Below the pieces are notes generated by a model. That model did not search any database, had not been told where the DNA came from, and saw only the letters and a list, made by a program, of their open reading frames with translations. A DNA stretch of 64,000 nucleotides, taken from the NCBI RefSeq assembly GCF_000230555.1, contig NC_016078.1:620001-684000 (forward strand), given 5' to 3'. This DNA is from Pelagibacterium halotolerans B2. Its GTDB lineage: Bacteria; Pseudomonadota; Alphaproteobacteria; Rhizobiales; Devosiaceae. The first letter of the stretch is position 1. Every line of letters begins with the position of its first letter. The position numbers and the translations under genes were made by a program. Positions 1-8,099 of the stretch are shown in pieces.

Positions 1-1946
1 CGGCGACCGACACGGCACAAATGCTGCGGGTCGTCTTTTCGCGCGCCGCGAACCCGGCGCTCGGCTCCCCGGGGTTTTATTCCTACAACGACCCGCGCGG
101 CATGTGCGCCGAATGCGAGGGCATCGGCCAGGTCGCGGCCATGGACATGAGCGCGGTGGTGGACGAGGGCAAATCGCTCAAGCAAGGTGCCCTGCTCGCC
201 AAGGGCTTCGAGGTCGATGGCTGGTGGTCGTCGATCTATTTCGGCTCGGGGCTCTTCGATACCGACAAGCCGATCCGCGATTTTACCGCCGACGAGCGCT
301 CCATGCTTTTTGATCTCGACGATGGCCGCAAGGTCAAGGTCGGCAAGATCAACCTCACCTATCAGGGCGTCATCCCGCGTCTCAAGCGTTCCCTTGGCGA
401 CAAGGACCCCGAAAAACTCCAGCCGCACATGCGCGCGGAATACGAGCGGATATTCACCCGCAAGGTCTGCTCGTCATGCAACGGCACCCGCCTCAACGCC
501 GAGGCGCTCGAAAGCCGGCTTTCCGGCAAAAACATCGCCGAGCTTTCTGCAATGCAGGTCAGCGACCTTGCCGCCTTCATCCGCGCGCTCGATGCGCCCA
601 ACGTCAAACCCATGCTCGATGCGCTTGCAGCCCGGCTCGACAATCTCGTCACCATCGGGCTCGGCTATCTCAGTCTCGATCGGGAAAGCTCCACGCTATC
701 GGGCGGCGAAAGCCAGCGGGTCAAGATGGTCCGGCACCTGGGCTCGGGGTTAACCGACATGCTCTATGTATTCGACGAACCCAGCGTCGGCCTGCACCCC
801 CATGACGTCGGCCGCCTCGCCGGGCTCATGGAGCAATTGCGCGACAAGGGCAACACCGTCCTCGTCGTCGAGCACAAGCCCGACATGATCGCCATTGCCG
901 ATCACATCGTCGATATGGGGCCGCTTGCCGGATCGAAGGGCGGGGAAGTGGTGTTCGAGGGCAATTTCGAGGGCCTGCTCGCCTCGGGCACGCTCACCGG
1001 TAACCACATGCGAAAGCACCAGCCGATCAAAACCGACGGCCGCAAGCCCAAGGGCAATATCGCCATCGAAAACGCCAGCCTCAACAATCTCAAGAACCTG
1101 TCGGTTCAAATCCCCACCGGGGTTCTTACGGTCGTCACCGGCGTCGCGGGATCGGGAAAGTCCTCGCTCATTCAGGGCTGCCTGCCCAGGGCGCACCCCG
1201 ATACCGTCATTATCGACCAGAACCTCGCGCGCGGCTCGCGGCGCTCCAACACCGCAACCTATACCGGCGTTCTCGACAGCGTCCGCAAGGCCTTCGCCAA
1301 GGAAAACGGTGTCGAAGCGTCGCTCTTTTCGGCCAATTCCAAGGGGGCATGTCCCGATTGCAACGGGCTGGGCGTGATCTATACCGACCTGGCCCATCTC
1401 GATCCCATGGCGACGACGTGCGAAACCTGCGAGGGCAAGCGCTTCACCGATGAAGTTCTCACCTACACACTGCGCGGCCGGACCATTTCGGACGTCTATG
1501 ATTTCGCTATCGCCGATGCGCTGGACTTTTTCACCGAGCCTGCCGTGGTCAAAATCCTCAAGGGTCTCGACGATGTCGGGCTGGGCTATCTGACGCTCGG
1601 CCAGCCGCTTTCGACCCTCTCGGGCGGCGAACGCCAGCGATTGAAGCTGGCCGCCGAACTGGGCCGCAAGGGACAGACCTATGTGCTCGACGAGCCCACC
1701 ACGGGCTTGCACATGAACGATGTCGACACCCTGATCGGCCTGTTCGATCGCCTCGTGGACAACGGCTCGACGGTCATCGTCATCGAGCACAATCTCGATG
1801 TGATTTCCCGCGCCGACTGGACCATCGATCTCGGCCCCGGCGCCGGCCATGAAGGCGGTGCGGTCGTTTTTGAGGGTGCTCCGGCTGATTTGGCTCGCGC
1901 CGAAAAATCGCTTACAGGTCAACACCTTGCGGCGCATCAGACCTGA
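1..1946 (+). CDS. UvrA-like excinuclease ABC subunit A (5' partial)
   Basis: The reading frame is open to the left edge, so the N-terminus, including the first Walker A motif, lies outside the window. What remains has UvrA architecture: CxxC zinc-module pieces (CAECEG, CSSCNG), a first signature LSGGESQR with a following DEPSVGLHP Walker B, a second Walker A GVAGSGKS near 1140, another zinc module (CPDCNG, CETCEG), and a second signature LSGGERQR with DEPTTGLH near 1620-1700. UvrA proteins recognise damaged DNA in nucleotide excision repair. The spacing looks like the shorter paralogue group (UvrA2/drug-resistance type) rather than housekeeping UvrA, but that is inference because the N-terminal half is missing. 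Family assignment is secure; the subtype is not. Confidence 0.9.
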   Translation, partial: ATDTAQMLRVVFSRAANPALGSPGFYSYNDPRGMCAECEGIGQVAAMDMSAVVDEGKSLKQGALLAKGFEVDGWWSSIYFGSGLFDTDKPIRDFTADERSMLFDLDDGRKVKVGKINLTYQGVIPRLKRSLGDKDPEKLQPHMRAEYERIFTRKVCSSCNGTRLNAEALESRLSGKNIAELSAMQVSDLAAFIRALDAPNVKPMLDALAARLDNLVTIGLGYLSLDRESSTLSGGESQRVKMVRHLGSGLTDMLYVFDEPSVGLHPHDVGRLAGLMEQLRDKGNTVLVVEHKPDMIAIADHIVDMGPLAGSKGGEVVFEGNFEGLLASGTLTGNHMRKHQPIKTDGRKPKGNIAIENASLNNLKNLSVQIPTGVLTVVTGVAGSGKSSLIQGCLPRAHPDTVIIDQNLARGSRRSNTATYTGVLDSVRKAFAKENGVEASLFSANSKGACPDCNGLGVIYTDLAHLDPMATTCETCEGKRFTDEVLTYTLRGRTISDVYDFAIADALDFFTEPAVVKILKGLDDVGLGYLTLGQPLSTLSGGERQRLKLAAELGRKGQTYVLDEPTTGLHMNDVDTLIGLFDRLVDNGSTVIVIEHNLDVISRADWTIDLGPGAGHEGGAVVFEGAPADLARAEKSLTGQHLAAHQT

Positions 1947-2095
1947 TTTTATGCACCGGCGCGCGAAAAATATCGTGATGAACGCTTTCTGAATATCGAG
2001 TTCAGGGCCGGTTCCGGCCACACGCACTAAACCTGATCCTGCAAGAGACAACCGGCGGTACGCAACACCCGCCAACTCAACCAGGAGACGGAACA

Positions 2096-2530
2096 ATGTT
2101 TAAAAAGATCGTCATCGCAGCCACCCTCGCTGCCAGCTTTGGTGCCATGAGCGCTCCCGCCATGGCCAACAACATTCACATCAACCAGTTCGGTTGGGGC
2201 CATTCGGCCGGCGGCACGCAGTCGGGCACCGGCAACACAATCGGCATCTTCCAGGATGGCTGGTGGAACTCCAGCACCAACCATCAGTCCGGCCACGGCA
2301 ATGTTTCCGCCAGCGGCCAGACCGGCTGGAACAACGAGGCCGAGACCTGGCAGAACGGCAATTTCAACGAGGCCGGCGTTGGCCAGTTCGGGTCCAACCA
2401 CACCTCCGTCCTGACCCAGGACGGCAATGGCAACGTCGCCGCCGGCGTCCAGGTCGGCAATGGCTGCACCGCCTCGGTCGATCAGAACGGGTCGGGCAAT
2501 GTCGCCGCCTTCGTTCAGGTCTGCCCCTGA
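2096..2530 (+). CDS. Curlin-repeat amyloid protein (CsgA/CsgB-like)
   Basis: A 144-residue secreted protein. It has a Sec signal peptide (about residues 1-24, ending APAMA), then about six degenerate curlin repeats rich in Asn, Gln and Gly, with motifs such as NQFG, GTGNT, QSGHGN, QDGNGN and DQNGSGN. Curlins are exported and polymerise as amyloid fibres on the cell surface. An AGGAGACGG ribosome site precedes the ATG. Two features are unusual: the repeats are rich in Trp, and there are two cysteines, one in the fifth repeat and one as the penultimate residue (VCP end). Cysteine is normally absent from curlin cores. The next gene encodes a CsgH-like chaperone, which supports the curli assignment. 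No csgG, csgE or csgF is in the window. Confidence 0.85.
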   Translation: MFKKIVIAATLAASFGAMSAPAMANNIHINQFGWGHSAGGTQSGTGNTIGIFQDGWWNSSTNHQSGHGNVSASGQTGWNNEAETWQNGNFNEAGVGQFGSNHTSVLTQDGNGNVAAGVQVGNGCTASVDQNGSGNVAAFVQVCP

Positions 2531-2607
2531 CAGTTGTGAACGGCTCACCAAATTTCCCAGCCGGGCAGGGCGCTCAGCCCCCCGGCAATCAGGAAAGGAC
2601 GCATCCG

Positions 2608-3018
2608 ATGACCATCGATCGCCGCAAGGCCTATTCACTTTCCATTCTCGGCACCGCCGTGGCGCTCATTGCAGTGGGCACGGCCAGCTATGCCCGCTCG
2701 ACTGACGACGTCGCAGACGCCACGCGGCCAGTCCCGTGCGAGGTGGTTTCGACCGCCGCCGGCAATGGCATGGCCCTCGAAGCCATCTACAATGCGCAGG
2801 GGCCCGCCAACGGCACCTATAGTCTTTCGGTCAAGTCTGTCGGCGGCGCCAACAGCGCCACCATCAAACAGGGTGGAGGCTTTGCCGCGCACGCTGCCGG
2901 ACCGATCAGTCTCGGGCGCGTGTCGGTCGGCAACGCCCCTTCATACGACATTGCGCTGACCGTCGAAGTGGATGGGGTGACCCACTCCTGCCTCGATCCG
3001 CAGGGCAATTGGGCATGA
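2608..3018 (+). CDS. csgH: CsgH-like curli chaperone
   Basis: A 136-residue periplasmic protein. It has an N-terminal hydrophobic signal (about residues 10-30), then a short beta-rich domain that begins with PCEV and ends near HSC, so a single cysteine pair (C44 and a second near residue 127) could form a disulfide. This matches the small Ig-like CsgH of alphaproteobacteria, which binds CsgA-type subunits and stops premature amyloid formation in the periplasm. The ATG at 2608 is chosen because AGGAAAGGA precedes it. The frame stays open further upstream but overlaps the curlin gene out of frame. It lies 77 bases after the curlin gene on the same strand and is closed by a strong terminator. 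Confidence 0.75.
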   Translation: MTIDRRKAYSLSILGTAVALIAVGTASYARSTDDVADATRPVPCEVVSTAAGNGMALEAIYNAQGPANGTYSLSVKSVGGANSATIKQGGGFAAHAAGPISLGRVSVGNAPSYDIALTVEVDGVTHSCLDPQGNWA

Positions 3019-3023
3019 AAACA

Positions 3024-3053
3024 GGGGCTCCGAACCGGAGCCCCCCTTTTTTC
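3024..3053 (+). terminator. Rho-independent terminator after csgH
   Basis: A perfect 9-bp stem (GGGGCTCCG at 3024-3032 and CGGAGCCCC at 3036-3044) with a three-base loop is followed by CC and six T residues. It starts six bases after the csgH stop codon and would end the curlin-csgH transcript. The convergent gene ends at 3071. Confidence 0.85.
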
Positions 3054-3070
3054 AGGCGTTTATCGAAGCT

Positions 3071-4258
3071 TTAGCGAACCTGCCGCAAGGTGAGACCCGA
3101 GAGCACACAATCTCCCGAAACGGCCAGTCCGCTCTCGCCGGCCTCGATTTCGCATTCGATCGGTGTGGGCACCGAACCGCCACCATCGATCTCCTCGATG
3201 ATCAGCGATCCTTCACCCGCCGCGTAAGTGCCACTCAAGGCGGGCTCTGCCGCGTCGGCATCGAGCACCACGCCTTCCCAGGCGGCAAACGAGCCGTCAT
3301 CGCCAAAAAGGAATGTCAGGCTGTTCGTGCCCTGGCCTTGTCCCACGAACCGGCCCGGTACGATGCCGCTCAGTGCAGCCTGTGCTGCTGCATCGCCTTC
3401 GTCCTGGAGCGCCGCGACTTCGGCTTCGGTAGCGGCGAGTTGGTCCGCGCGTTCGGAAAGTGTGGCCGTCAACGTATCGAGTTGCGCCTGCACCTCGTCA
3501 CGCTGGGTTTGCGCGTCGGCGATCTGGCTTTCCAACTCGGTCCGTTGCCCGTCCAGTTCAGCCACCACTGTTTCAAGACTTTCACGCTGGTCTTCAAATT
3601 CCGCCTGGCTGGCCCGCAACTCGGCGAGTTGGCTCTGGGCCTGCGCCTGTGCTTCACGGGCCGCCTGCACTTCGCTTTCCAGTTCTGCCGAAGCGCGAGT
3701 GGCGTCGGCGGCTTCCTGGGTCAGTTGCGCAGCGGTCTCGCGCAGCTCTGCCTCCTCGCTACGCGCGGCCTGCAGCCGGCTCCCCACATCGGCAAGCTCG
3801 GCGGTGCTTTGGGCAATTCGGTCCTGCACTTCCGAGAACGAGCTCTCCGCTTCCGCCAGATTGGCCTGCAATTGCTCGATCCGATCCTCCCGCTCGCTCA
3901 GCGAGTCGGTGACGGTCTGGAGTTCGGCGTTGGCGCCCTCCAGCTCGGCCCGGGCCTCATCGCGTTCGGCAACCGCGCTCTCGCGCTCCGCGGTCAGCCT
4001 GTCGCGCTGTTCGGTCAGGCTGGCGACCTCGGCCTCCAGCTCCTCAAGGGTCATTCCCGACTCCTCCAGCGTGCGCAGGTCCGTCGCCAACTGGTCGCGC
4101 TCCGATGACAGCGTGTTGATCTCATTGCGCAGCCCGCCCGTGTTCGACGAGGACGCAAACCACAAGATGAGAAAGGCGGCCCAACCCACAACGGCTATGC
4201 CCCCAAGGGCGATAACGAGCGGGCTTTTCGAACGGGCGGGGGTTTCGGTGTCGTCCAT
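3071..4258 (-). CDS. Membrane-anchored long coiled-coil protein
   Basis: A 395-residue protein with a short cytoplasmic N-terminus, one transmembrane helix (about residues 14-35), about 250 residues of strongly charged heptad sequence rich in Glu, Ala, Leu, Gln and Arg (typical coiled coil), and a C-terminal domain of about 100 residues with Gly- and acid-rich beta-like sequence and two cysteines. The start is at 4258 because AAAGGA lies six bases upstream; a longer frame reaches 4372 without a ribosome site. The layout suggests a periplasmic rod ending in a small folded domain. I do not recognise the family. It sits between the two curlin genes on the opposite strand, so a link to curli is possible but unproven. 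Confidence 0.75.
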   Translation of the reverse strand: MDDTETPARSKSPLVIALGGIAVVGWAAFLILWFASSSNTGGLRNEINTLSSERDQLATDLRTLEESGMTLEELEAEVASLTEQRDRLTAERESAVAERDEARAELEGANAELQTVTDSLSEREDRIEQLQANLAEAESSFSEVQDRIAQSTAELADVGSRLQAARSEEAELRETAAQLTQEAADATRASAELESEVQAAREAQAQAQSQLAELRASQAEFEDQRESLETVVAELDGQRTELESQIADAQTQRDEVQAQLDTLTATLSERADQLAATEAEVAALQDEGDAAAQAALSGIVPGRFVGQGQGTNSLTFLFGDDGSFAAWEGVVLDADAAEPALSGTYAAGEGSLIIEEIDGGGSVPTPIECEIEAGESGLAVSGDCVLSGLTLRQVR

Positions 4259-4510
4259 GGCAAATCCTTTGGCTCTCCGCGGAGCAAATGGGAAAACGAA
4301 AATGTCAGGAGCGTCCCGGCGTGGCGCAATCCCTGAGCAGGGACAACAAGCAATGCGTGGCACGGGTTCCAATGTGGGAGGGCTTTGGCGCGGGCAGGCG
4401 AACCTTAACGCCAGATAAACGCACCCTTCGATGCCGGTTCAGCCCGGCTGTTTCATAGTCATGGTCATGGAGGCGCGAAGGGCGCCGCAAACACCCAAAG
4501 GAGTAGGACC

Positions 4511-4915
4511 ATGGGCCGCAACATCAACACCGTAAAGGCCACCGGCCTCGCAATCATTATCGCGCTGGGCGCTTTGGCGGCCCCCGCCAACGCCGGTCAG
4601 GTCTCGATCAACCTCAACCCCGCCAATGCCGAACAGGCACAGATGATGCAGGCAGGGCTCGGCTTTTATGCCCTCTATAACGGCATCCAGAACGGTTCGA
4701 TCACCCAGAACGGGGTCAACAACATGGCCGGCCTCGTGCAGGGCGGTAGCGGCAATCTCGGCATCGTCCATCAGGAAGGCAACAATCACAACGGCACGCT
4801 CAGCCAGCAGGGCGGCAACAACAGCTATGGTCTGTTCCAGTTCGGTGAGGGCACCGATGCCCACGTCAACCAGTCGGGTGGCCAGACAGGCCTGGGCTTC
4901 GTCTTCGGCTGGTGA
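4511..4915 (+). CDS. Second curlin-repeat protein
   Basis: A 134-residue protein with a Sec signal peptide (about residues 1-28, cleavage after ANA) and Asn/Gln/Gly curlin-type repeats from about residue 57 (NGSITQNG, QGGSGN, QEGNNHNG, QQGGNN, NQSGGQ), ending in an aromatic FVFGW tail. It has no cysteine. The first 30 mature residues are not repeat-like, resembling the targeting segment that leads CsgA/CsgB to the secretion pore. The ribosome site AAAGGAG precedes the ATG. It could be the nucleator or a second major subunit; the sequence alone does not decide. Confidence 0.8.
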   Translation: MGRNINTVKATGLAIIIALGALAAPANAGQVSINLNPANAEQAQMMQAGLGFYALYNGIQNGSITQNGVNNMAGLVQGGSGNLGIVHQEGNNHNGTLSQQGGNNSYGLFQFGEGTDAHVNQSGGQTGLGFVFGW

Positions 4916-5030
4916 TCTGCCGGTTTCCGATTCAGGGCGCGGCCCTTCCGGCACGCGCCCTTCGTCATGCCGTTGATTTCCGGTCTTTATGGGCGTAAAC
5001 GGTCCCGCGCCACGCTGGAGGGGCCGGGAC

Positions 5031-6470
5031 ATGCTTGGTGCAACAGCTTACGTCACCGCGTTTTTCACGCTCGTTCTTTCAGGCATGATGCTTGTTCCCA
5101 TGCTGGCCGATCTCTCTGTCGGCAATCCCGACTGGCAGGCCTTTCTCATCTCCTCGCTTACAGCGGGGGTCCCGTCGGGCTTTCTCGTTCTGGCAACCCG
5201 GCGCGAAATGCCGCCCTTCAGTCTTAAATTCGGCTTCCTGCTCGTCAATATGATCTGGGCCTCCACCTCGATCGTCGCCGCCCTGCCGCTTTTCCTCTCG
5301 GGACTGTCCATCAGCTTTACCGATGCCGTTTTCGAGGCGACCTCGGGCATCACGACTACAGGTTCGACAATTCTTGCCGGCCTTGACGATATGCCGCCGG
5401 GCCTCCTGTTGTGGCGCTCGATGACGCAATGGTTCGGGGGGCTGGGCATCATCGCCATGGGCCTGCTGCTCCTGCCGTTCCTTCGCGTCGGTGGCATGCA
5501 GATCTATAAACTCGAATCCTCGGCCCAGGCCGATTCGCCGTTCGCCCGGTTCACCAAGTTCTCATGGGCCATGGTGGGGCTCTATCTCACCCTCTCGCTC
5601 GCCTGTGCGCTGGCCTATTGGTTCGCCGGTATGTCGAGCTTCGATGCAATCAATCACGCCATGGCGACCGTCTCGACCGGCGGCTATTCCACACACGATG
5701 CCTCGATGGGACATTTCGGGCTTCCGGTCCTGGTTGTCGGCATCGTCTTCATGATCGGCGGCGCATTGCCATTCATCGCAATCTTGCGTGCGGTCACGAC
5801 CGGACGGATTTCGGCGGCCTTCGAGGCGCAGGTGCCGGTGTTGCTCTCGATCCTGGCGGTTTTGAGCTTCGTTGTCTTTTTGTCGGCGCTGGTCCACTGG
5901 CCGTCGGACCCAGGTGCACTGGGGGTCCATTCGGCGTTCAATATAGTGTCGGTGGTAACCACCACCGGATTTGCCTCGACCGACTACACGCTCTGGGGGT
6001 CCTTCGTGAACGTCGTTTTCCTGCTCGCCACGTTTCTCGGTGGCGCGGCGGGTTCGACCAGCGGGGGTATAAAGACCTACAGGCTCATCATAATTTACCA
6101 GTCGCTGCGCAACGGGCTCAAGGAACTGATCTATCCAAACGGCATATTCGTCGTCCGCTACGAGGGCCGCGAAGTGCCCTGGCAGGCAATCAAATCGGTG
6201 TACCATTTCATCGGGGCGTTTCTTGTGCTCCTTTTGGCCGTCACACTGGTTCTCGGCTTCACCGGGCTCGACGTCCTGACGGCCTTCACCGGCGCGCTCA
6301 CCGCCCTCACAAATGTCGGTCCCGGCCTGGGCGAGATCATCGGCCCGGCGGGCAATTTCTCATCACTGGAGCCTTTGGCAAAATGGGCCCTGATCCTGGC
6401 CATGCTGGCCGGACGCCTTGAAATCCTTGCAATTCTCGTCCTGTTCAGCCCTGCCTTCTGGCGGCGCTGA
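5031..6470 (+). CDS. trkH: TrkH-type potassium uptake channel
   Basis: A 479-residue inner-membrane protein of the TrkH/KtrB family, which conducts K+ into the cell together with a cytoplasmic TrkA/KtrA regulator. Four pore-loop repeats can be read: TTTGST, VSTGGYS, TTTGFAS and LTNVGPG, each carrying the conserved selectivity-filter glycine between hydrophobic helix pairs. The ATG at 5031 is preferred over an in-frame one at 4989 because GGAGGGG lies seven bases upstream of it. No trkA lies in the window, so the partner must be elsewhere. It follows the second curlin gene by about 115 bases with no clear functional link. Confidence 0.92.
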   Translation: MLGATAYVTAFFTLVLSGMMLVPMLADLSVGNPDWQAFLISSLTAGVPSGFLVLATRREMPPFSLKFGFLLVNMIWASTSIVAALPLFLSGLSISFTDAVFEATSGITTTGSTILAGLDDMPPGLLLWRSMTQWFGGLGIIAMGLLLLPFLRVGGMQIYKLESSAQADSPFARFTKFSWAMVGLYLTLSLACALAYWFAGMSSFDAINHAMATVSTGGYSTHDASMGHFGLPVLVVGIVFMIGGALPFIAILRAVTTGRISAAFEAQVPVLLSILAVLSFVVFLSALVHWPSDPGALGVHSAFNIVSVVTTTGFASTDYTLWGSFVNVVFLLATFLGGAAGSTSGGIKTYRLIIIYQSLRNGLKELIYPNGIFVVRYEGREVPWQAIKSVYHFIGAFLVLLLAVTLVLGFTGLDVLTAFTGALTALTNVGPGLGEIIGPAGNFSSLEPLAKWALILAMLAGRLEILAILVLFSPAFWRR

Positions 6471-6515
6471 GCCCATCGTCTCCTCGGCGCGGGCGCGATA
6501 ACCGATTGCCGGCTT

Positions 6516-7007
6516 CTACTTGCCGGTCAGCTCTGCCAGCAATTTGGCAAGCGCGTCGAAGCTTTCGCCCATGCCCTCGGTCATGCCTGTTGCCAGCGAG
6601 GCGTCGCGCTGGCCCTTGGATTCATAGGTGATGGTCTGCTTGAGCCGAGTTCGGCCATTTTCGGCGTGAAATCCTGACTCGATGAGCATTTTTCCCATGC
6701 CGAAATCGTCATCGAACGTTTCGGTGGTCACCAGCCGGGACGGACGCTCGACCTCGTGAAAAATGCCCTTCAGCCCCATGCTCTGGCCGTCCGGACCCGA
6801 CCACACATAGCGATAGGTTCCGCCGGGGCGCGGATCGATATCGCAGGTCGAAACCCACCACCCCTCCGTGCCGGTCATCCAGCGCCGGACGAGGTCGGGC
6901 TGGGTATAACAATCGAAAACCAGATCGGCAGGCGCATCGAACATCCGCTCGATGACGACTTCGAGATCGCTCGGCGTGGAAACCGAAAGAGTGGTGGAAA
7001 AGCTCAT
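6516..7007 (-). CDS. SRPBCC/AHSA1-family protein
   Basis: A 163-residue cytoplasmic protein of the START-like SRPBCC fold (Activator of Hsp90 ATPase homologue 1 group). Family signs are the opening strand ERMFDAPADLVFDCYTQPD, the conserved W-MTG region, a DIDPRPGGTYRY segment and the C-terminal long helix (GMTEGMGESFDALAKLL). Members bind hydrophobic ligands, but the ligand here is unknown. Its start codon overlaps the ArsR stop by one base (TGATG), so translation is coupled to the upstream regulator. ArsR-AHSA1 pairs are a common bacterial arrangement. Confidence 0.85.
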   Translation of the reverse strand: MSFSTTLSVSTPSDLEVVIERMFDAPADLVFDCYTQPDLVRRWMTGTEGWWVSTCDIDPRPGGTYRYVWSGPDGQSMGLKGIFHEVERPSRLVTTETFDDDFGMGKMLIESGFHAENGRTRLKQTITYESKGQRDASLATGMTEGMGESFDALAKLLAELTGK

Positions 7008-7354
7008 CAGTTCTGTTCCTTTTTGCGCTGCGCCTTCAACTCGTCCAGCAACGTATCCAGACGGGAAAAATTTGCTTCCCAGATCTCGCGATAATTCTCG
7101 AGCCAGTCCGTGGCTTCCTTGAGCGCGACGCCCTCGATCTTGACGGGGCGCTTCTGCGCATCGCGGCTGCGCGAGACCAGCCCGGCCCGCTCCAGCATCT
7201 TGATATGCTTGGAAATGGCCGGTTGGCTCATCTCGAAGGGCGCCGCCAGTTCCATCACCGTCGCCTCGCCCTTCGTCAGTCGCGCCAGGATGGCGCGCCT
7301 TGTGGGATCAGCCAGGGCGATAAATGTGGCGTCGAGGCGTTCGGATTCCGTCAT
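7007..7354 (-). CDS. ArsR-family winged-helix repressor
   Basis: A 115-residue DNA-binding protein. It has the ArsR opening (ALADPTRRAILARL), a helix-turn-helix with recognition helix around MSQPAISKHIKMLERAGLV, and a basic wing. It lacks the ELCVCD-type metal cysteine motif, so it probably senses something other than arsenic or a metal thiolate ligand. It is the first gene of a two-gene operon with the SRPBCC protein. An inverted repeat starts five bases upstream of the start codon, suggesting autoregulation. Confidence 0.88.
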   Translation of the reverse strand: MTESERLDATFIALADPTRRAILARLTKGEATVMELAAPFEMSQPAISKHIKMLERAGLVSRSRDAQKRPVKIEGVALKEATDWLENYREIWEANFSRLDTLLDELKAQRKKEQN

Positions 7355-7358
7355 TTCA

Positions 7359-7388
7359 TAACCGTTTAGATTGATAGCTAAAAAGTTA
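7359..7388. promoter_or_regulatory. Putative ArsR operator
   Basis: TAACCGTTTAG at 7359-7369 and CTAAAAAGTTA at 7378-7388 form an inverted repeat with 9 of 11 positions matching around an 8-base spacer. It sits directly upstream of the ArsR gene on the minus strand in an AT-rich patch, where a repressor would block the promoter. Binding by the adjacent ArsR is inferred from position only. Confidence 0.5.
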
Positions 7389-7510
7389 TATACGACGGCG
7401 CGGTCACGTCAATAGCTTGGTGTTGGGCGCAAAAGAAAATTGGAAAATTTGTCGGATCGGGCGAACCTGTCGCGTCCTTTATGCATCAACGCTGCAAATG
7501 GAGACGACAA

Positions 7511-7981
7511 ATGACCGCCACCCCGAATACGGACAAGGAACTCGTGCTGGATCGCCTGATCGATGCGCCGCGCGACAAGGTTTACCGGTGCTGGACGGAG
7601 CCCGAACTGGTCAAGCAGTGGTTTGCCCCCAAGCCATGGTCCACCCCCAAGGTGGAAATCGACGTCCGCCCGGGCGGCGCGAGCACGGTCACGATGGCCG
7701 ACCCCGAAGGCAATGAATATCCCAACCCGGGAATTTATCTCGAGGTCGTGCCCAACGAGAAGCTGGTCTTCACCGACGCGTTCACTGCGGGATGGCAACC
7801 GACCGACAAGGCGTTTTTCACCTGCGAGCTGACCTTCGCCGATGAAGGGGGCAAGACCCGATACATCGCCCGGGCCAAGCACTGGACGGTCGAAGACAAG
7901 CAGCAGCACGAGCAGATGGGCTTCCACGAAGGCTGGGGCATATGTGCCGACCAGCTAGAGGCCCTGGCCAGAACGCTCTGA
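7511..7981 (+). CDS. SRPBCC/AHSA1-family protein (second)
   Basis: A 156-residue START-like protein. It shows the family pattern: an opening LVLDRLIDAPRDKVYRCWTEPELVKQWF, then PWSTPKVEIDVRPGG, the strand EVVPNEKLVFTDAF, and a closing helix rich in EQMGFHEGW. The ATG at 7511 is preferred over an in-frame codon at 7481 because GGAG lies seven bases upstream. It is divergent from the ArsR-SRPBCC pair across a 156-base gap that contains the ArsR inverted repeat, so one regulator may control both sides. It is probably a paralogue of the 6516-7007 protein, though clearly divergent. The ligand is unknown. Confidence 0.87.
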   Translation: MTATPNTDKELVLDRLIDAPRDKVYRCWTEPELVKQWFAPKPWSTPKVEIDVRPGGASTVTMADPEGNEYPNPGIYLEVVPNEKLVFTDAFTAGWQPTDKAFFTCELTFADEGGKTRYIARAKHWTVEDKQQHEQMGFHEGWGICADQLEALARTL

Positions 7982-7995
7982 AGGCGCGTTGCCGC

Positions 7996-8099
7996 TAGAG
8001 CATTTCCGCTTTTCTTCGAATCGCGAAAATCCTCGTAGTTGTTGTTTCGTCGCGCGTCCGAACCGCAAAACCGTTCCCACTTTTGCTGGACGCGCTCTA
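7996..8099. repeat. Dispersed TAGAGC repeat, copy A
   Basis: A 104-base element bounded by TAGAGC and its complement GCTCTA. The core includes CGAATCGCGAAAATCCTC, GTTGTTTCGTCGCGCG and CCGAACCGCAAAACCGTT. A near-identical longer copy lies at 38390-38514 and a partial inverted copy at 63894-63934. The final CTA at 8097-8099 is the stop codon (TAG on the minus strand) of the neighbouring acetyltransferase gene. Confidence 0.85.

Noticed and set aside
750..2096. A long minus-strand open frame antisense to the UvrA-like gene.
   Set aside because: The plus strand has clear UvrA motifs; the antisense product has no recognisable domain and no ribosome site.
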